Position numbers and translations under genes: made by a program. From NCBI GenBank assembly GCA_036276255.1, contig DASUPK010000170.1:1-6469 (forward strand): a stretch of 6,469 nt of DNA, given 5' to 3'. The notes below the pieces were generated by a model. The model saw nothing but the letters and a program-made list of their open reading frames with translations, had not been told where the DNA came from and did not search any database. This document shows positions 5,432-6,469 of this stretch, one piece after another. Numbering within the stretch: position 1 is the first letter of the stretch; each line of letters starts with the position of its first letter. The stretch is from DASUPK01 sp036276255. GTDB lineage: Bacteria; Actinomycetota; Thermoleophilia; Solirubrobacterales; 70-9.

Positions 5432-6298
5432 ATGCTTGTGATCGTGACCTCGCGGAGCGCCCTTCGGGCAGCAGCGCTATCTCTGGCAGGGCTGATTCTT
5501 ACGGGAATCGTTGCCTTGGCCTTGCCCGTCGGGCGCGGCTTCGACGCGACCACGCTTCACGGCTTCATGGGTTTTGACCGGCCGATCGCGGATCCGCTGC
5601 TCCTCTTGGTCATTCAGGTGGGCAACCCGGTCATCTACGCCCTCCTGGGCGGACTGATCGCCAGCGTCGCCCTCAGGCACCGGCGGCCGCAGCTGGCGGT
5701 GGCGATAGTCGCGATCCTCTTCGGGAGCGTGGCGAGCGCAGAGCTCCTGAAGCTGCTGCTCGCTGGATTGCGCCAGGGGGTTTGGGTCGCACCGGATTGG
5801 TCGATCGGTGGGGCCACCTGGCCGAGCGGTCACGCGACCGCGGCGATGAGCCTCTCCATGTGCGCGATCATGGTGAGCCCACCGGCTCGGCGCCAGGTGA
5901 CCGCCGCGGCCGGGGCGGCCTTGACGATTGCAGTCAGCTACGCGTTGGTCATCGCGGGCGGACACCTGCCGAGTGACGTGATCGGGGCGTTTTTCGTATC
6001 CGCGCTCTGGACGGCGCTGGCTCTTGCCGTGCTACAGCGCGATCAAGAGGGGTTGACGCCCAGTAGCTGGCGATCGTTCATGAGACGCTCACTGGTGCCC
6101 TGGGCTGCCACGTGGGGGATCGCCGCCGCCTTGGTTCTGGCCGTGGTGATCGCACGTCCGGAAGCGGTCGCCGGGTATGTCCCTGGACACATGAAGTTCC
6201 TGGTTGGTGCGCTGTTGATCGCGATGATTGCGCAGGCGGTGGTCACAGGGTTCGCGCGCTTGCTCAGCGCCGGAGTGGTCGATGCGAGCAGCGCCTAG
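5432..6298 (+). CDS. PAP2-family membrane phosphatase
   Basis: This is a predicted integral-membrane lipid phosphatase of the PAP2 superfamily (phosphatidate, undecaprenyl diphosphate or related phosphates). Numbering from ATG 5432 (288 aa), hydrophobic helices fall at about 13-32, 55-80, 88-105, 136-150, 156-176, 185-200, 225-241 and 257-275. The signature motifs are K-x6-R at Lys107-Arg114, PSGH at 131-134 and HxxxD at His178-Asp182 (GGHLPSD). The Arg normally six residues before that His (SRxxxxxHxxxD) is Leu172, a notable loss in the phosphate-binding set. A C-terminal extension with two further helices follows the core. Start choice is uncertain. ATG 5384, GTG 5438 and GTG 5444 are alternatives, and none has a clear Shine-Dalgarno. 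I prefer 5432 because hydrophobic sequence starts soon after it. It follows the GDPD gene by 149 bases on the same strand and may have its own promoter. Confidence 0.85.
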   Translation: MLVIVTSRSALRAAALSLAGLILTGIVALALPVGRGFDATTLHGFMGFDRPIADPLLLLVIQVGNPVIYALLGGLIASVALRHRRPQLAVAIVAILFGSVASAELLKLLLAGLRQGVWVAPDWSIGGATWPSGHATAAMSLSMCAIMVSPPARRQVTAAAGAALTIAVSYALVIAGGHLPSDVIGAFFVSALWTALALAVLQRDQEGLTPSSWRSFMRRSLVPWAATWGIAAALVLAVVIARPEAVAGYVPGHMKFLVGALLIAMIAQAVVTGFARLLSAGVVDASSA

Positions 6299-6315
6299 AT
6301 CGGAGACCACCCCCT

Positions 6316-6469
6316 AACCCCGATGGTACGACCACCCTGAACGGCCTGCTGATCAAGGTGGATCCCGTCACCGGCGCCCAATCCGTGATCGCCTCCGGCG
6401 GGAACATGTTCAACCCCACCGCGCTCGCCATCGCCCCGAACGGGCTCGTGTTCGTCGCAGACCGTGGGC
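6316..6469 (+). pseudogene. NHL/SMP-30-type beta-propeller fragment, 5' end missing, runs off window
   Basis: In the frame of 6316 the sequence reads NPDGTTTLNGLLIKVDP, then VTGAQSVIASGGNMF, then NPTALAIAPNGLVFVAD. The last part is a clear NHL-repeat blade, with the PxxLAIAPNG strand and a FVAD end as in six-bladed propeller proteins of the SMP-30/gluconolactonase/NHL type. The function of such proteins is varied and often extracellular. No ATG, GTG or TTG lies in this frame between the PAP2 stop and the first propeller residues, and there is no signal peptide. The nearest ATG (6323) is in another frame and stops after five codons. Either the 5' end was lost, or a frameshift or rare start hides it. 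The 3' end lies beyond the window, so calling it broken applies to the start only. Confidence 0.55.

Noticed and set aside
6299..6324. Terminator for the PAP2 gene (ATCGG ... CCGAT)
   Set aside because: Only five base pairs with a 16-base loop and no T-tract, so it is too weak to call.

Overview
The window is GC-rich and coding-dense, with short intergenic gaps and some starts that lack a Shine-Dalgarno. The families present (a luciferase-like flavin/F420-type oxidoreductase, an SCP2-fused alpha/beta hydrolase, a patatin, a one-domain HTH protein) suggest a high-GC actinobacterium. A soil or Thermoleophilia-like lineage is my guess from style alone. No rRNA or other phylogenetic marker is present.

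Left part (1 to about 1030): this looks like the decayed end of an integrated element. It holds a small disordered, Gly-rich hydrophilin-like gene on the minus strand (604 to 200) with a strong hairpin just past its stop. An AT-rich divergent spacer follows, then a plus-strand winged-HTH regulator gene broken by at least one frameshift. At 988-1029 lies the 3' half of a tRNA-Met(CAT). It begins exactly at the anticodon loop and has no matching 5' half, which is the usual scar of tRNA-targeted integration. The polarity implies the element lies to the left and chromosome to the right.

Middle and right part (1031-6298): this is apparently stable chromosome. A minus-strand LLM-class oxidoreductase (2145 to 1099) is divergent from a plus-strand block of four lipid-type enzymes. 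They are a patatin-like acyl hydrolase (2312-3394), an SCP2 plus alpha/beta-hydrolase fusion (3436-4626), a glycerophosphodiester phosphodiesterase-family protein (4626-5282, overlapping its upstream neighbour by one base) and a PAP2-family membrane phosphatase (about 5432-6298). By family function the set could strip acyl chains from phospholipid, split the resulting glycerophosphodiester and remove phosphate. That pathway is an inference from neighbourhood, not something the sequence proves. Several members carry substitutions in textbook motifs: the patatin oxyanion loop, GDPD HRG and PENT, and the PAP2 third-motif Arg.

Right edge (6316-6469): an NHL/SMP-30-type beta-propeller fragment begins without a usable start codon close behind the PAP2 gene and runs off the window.

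No CRISPR array, transposase, integrase, intact tRNA or rRNA was seen. I see no clearly new defence or toxin system. The most interesting items are the tRNA-derived attachment scar with its decaying cargo and the four-gene lipid cassette.
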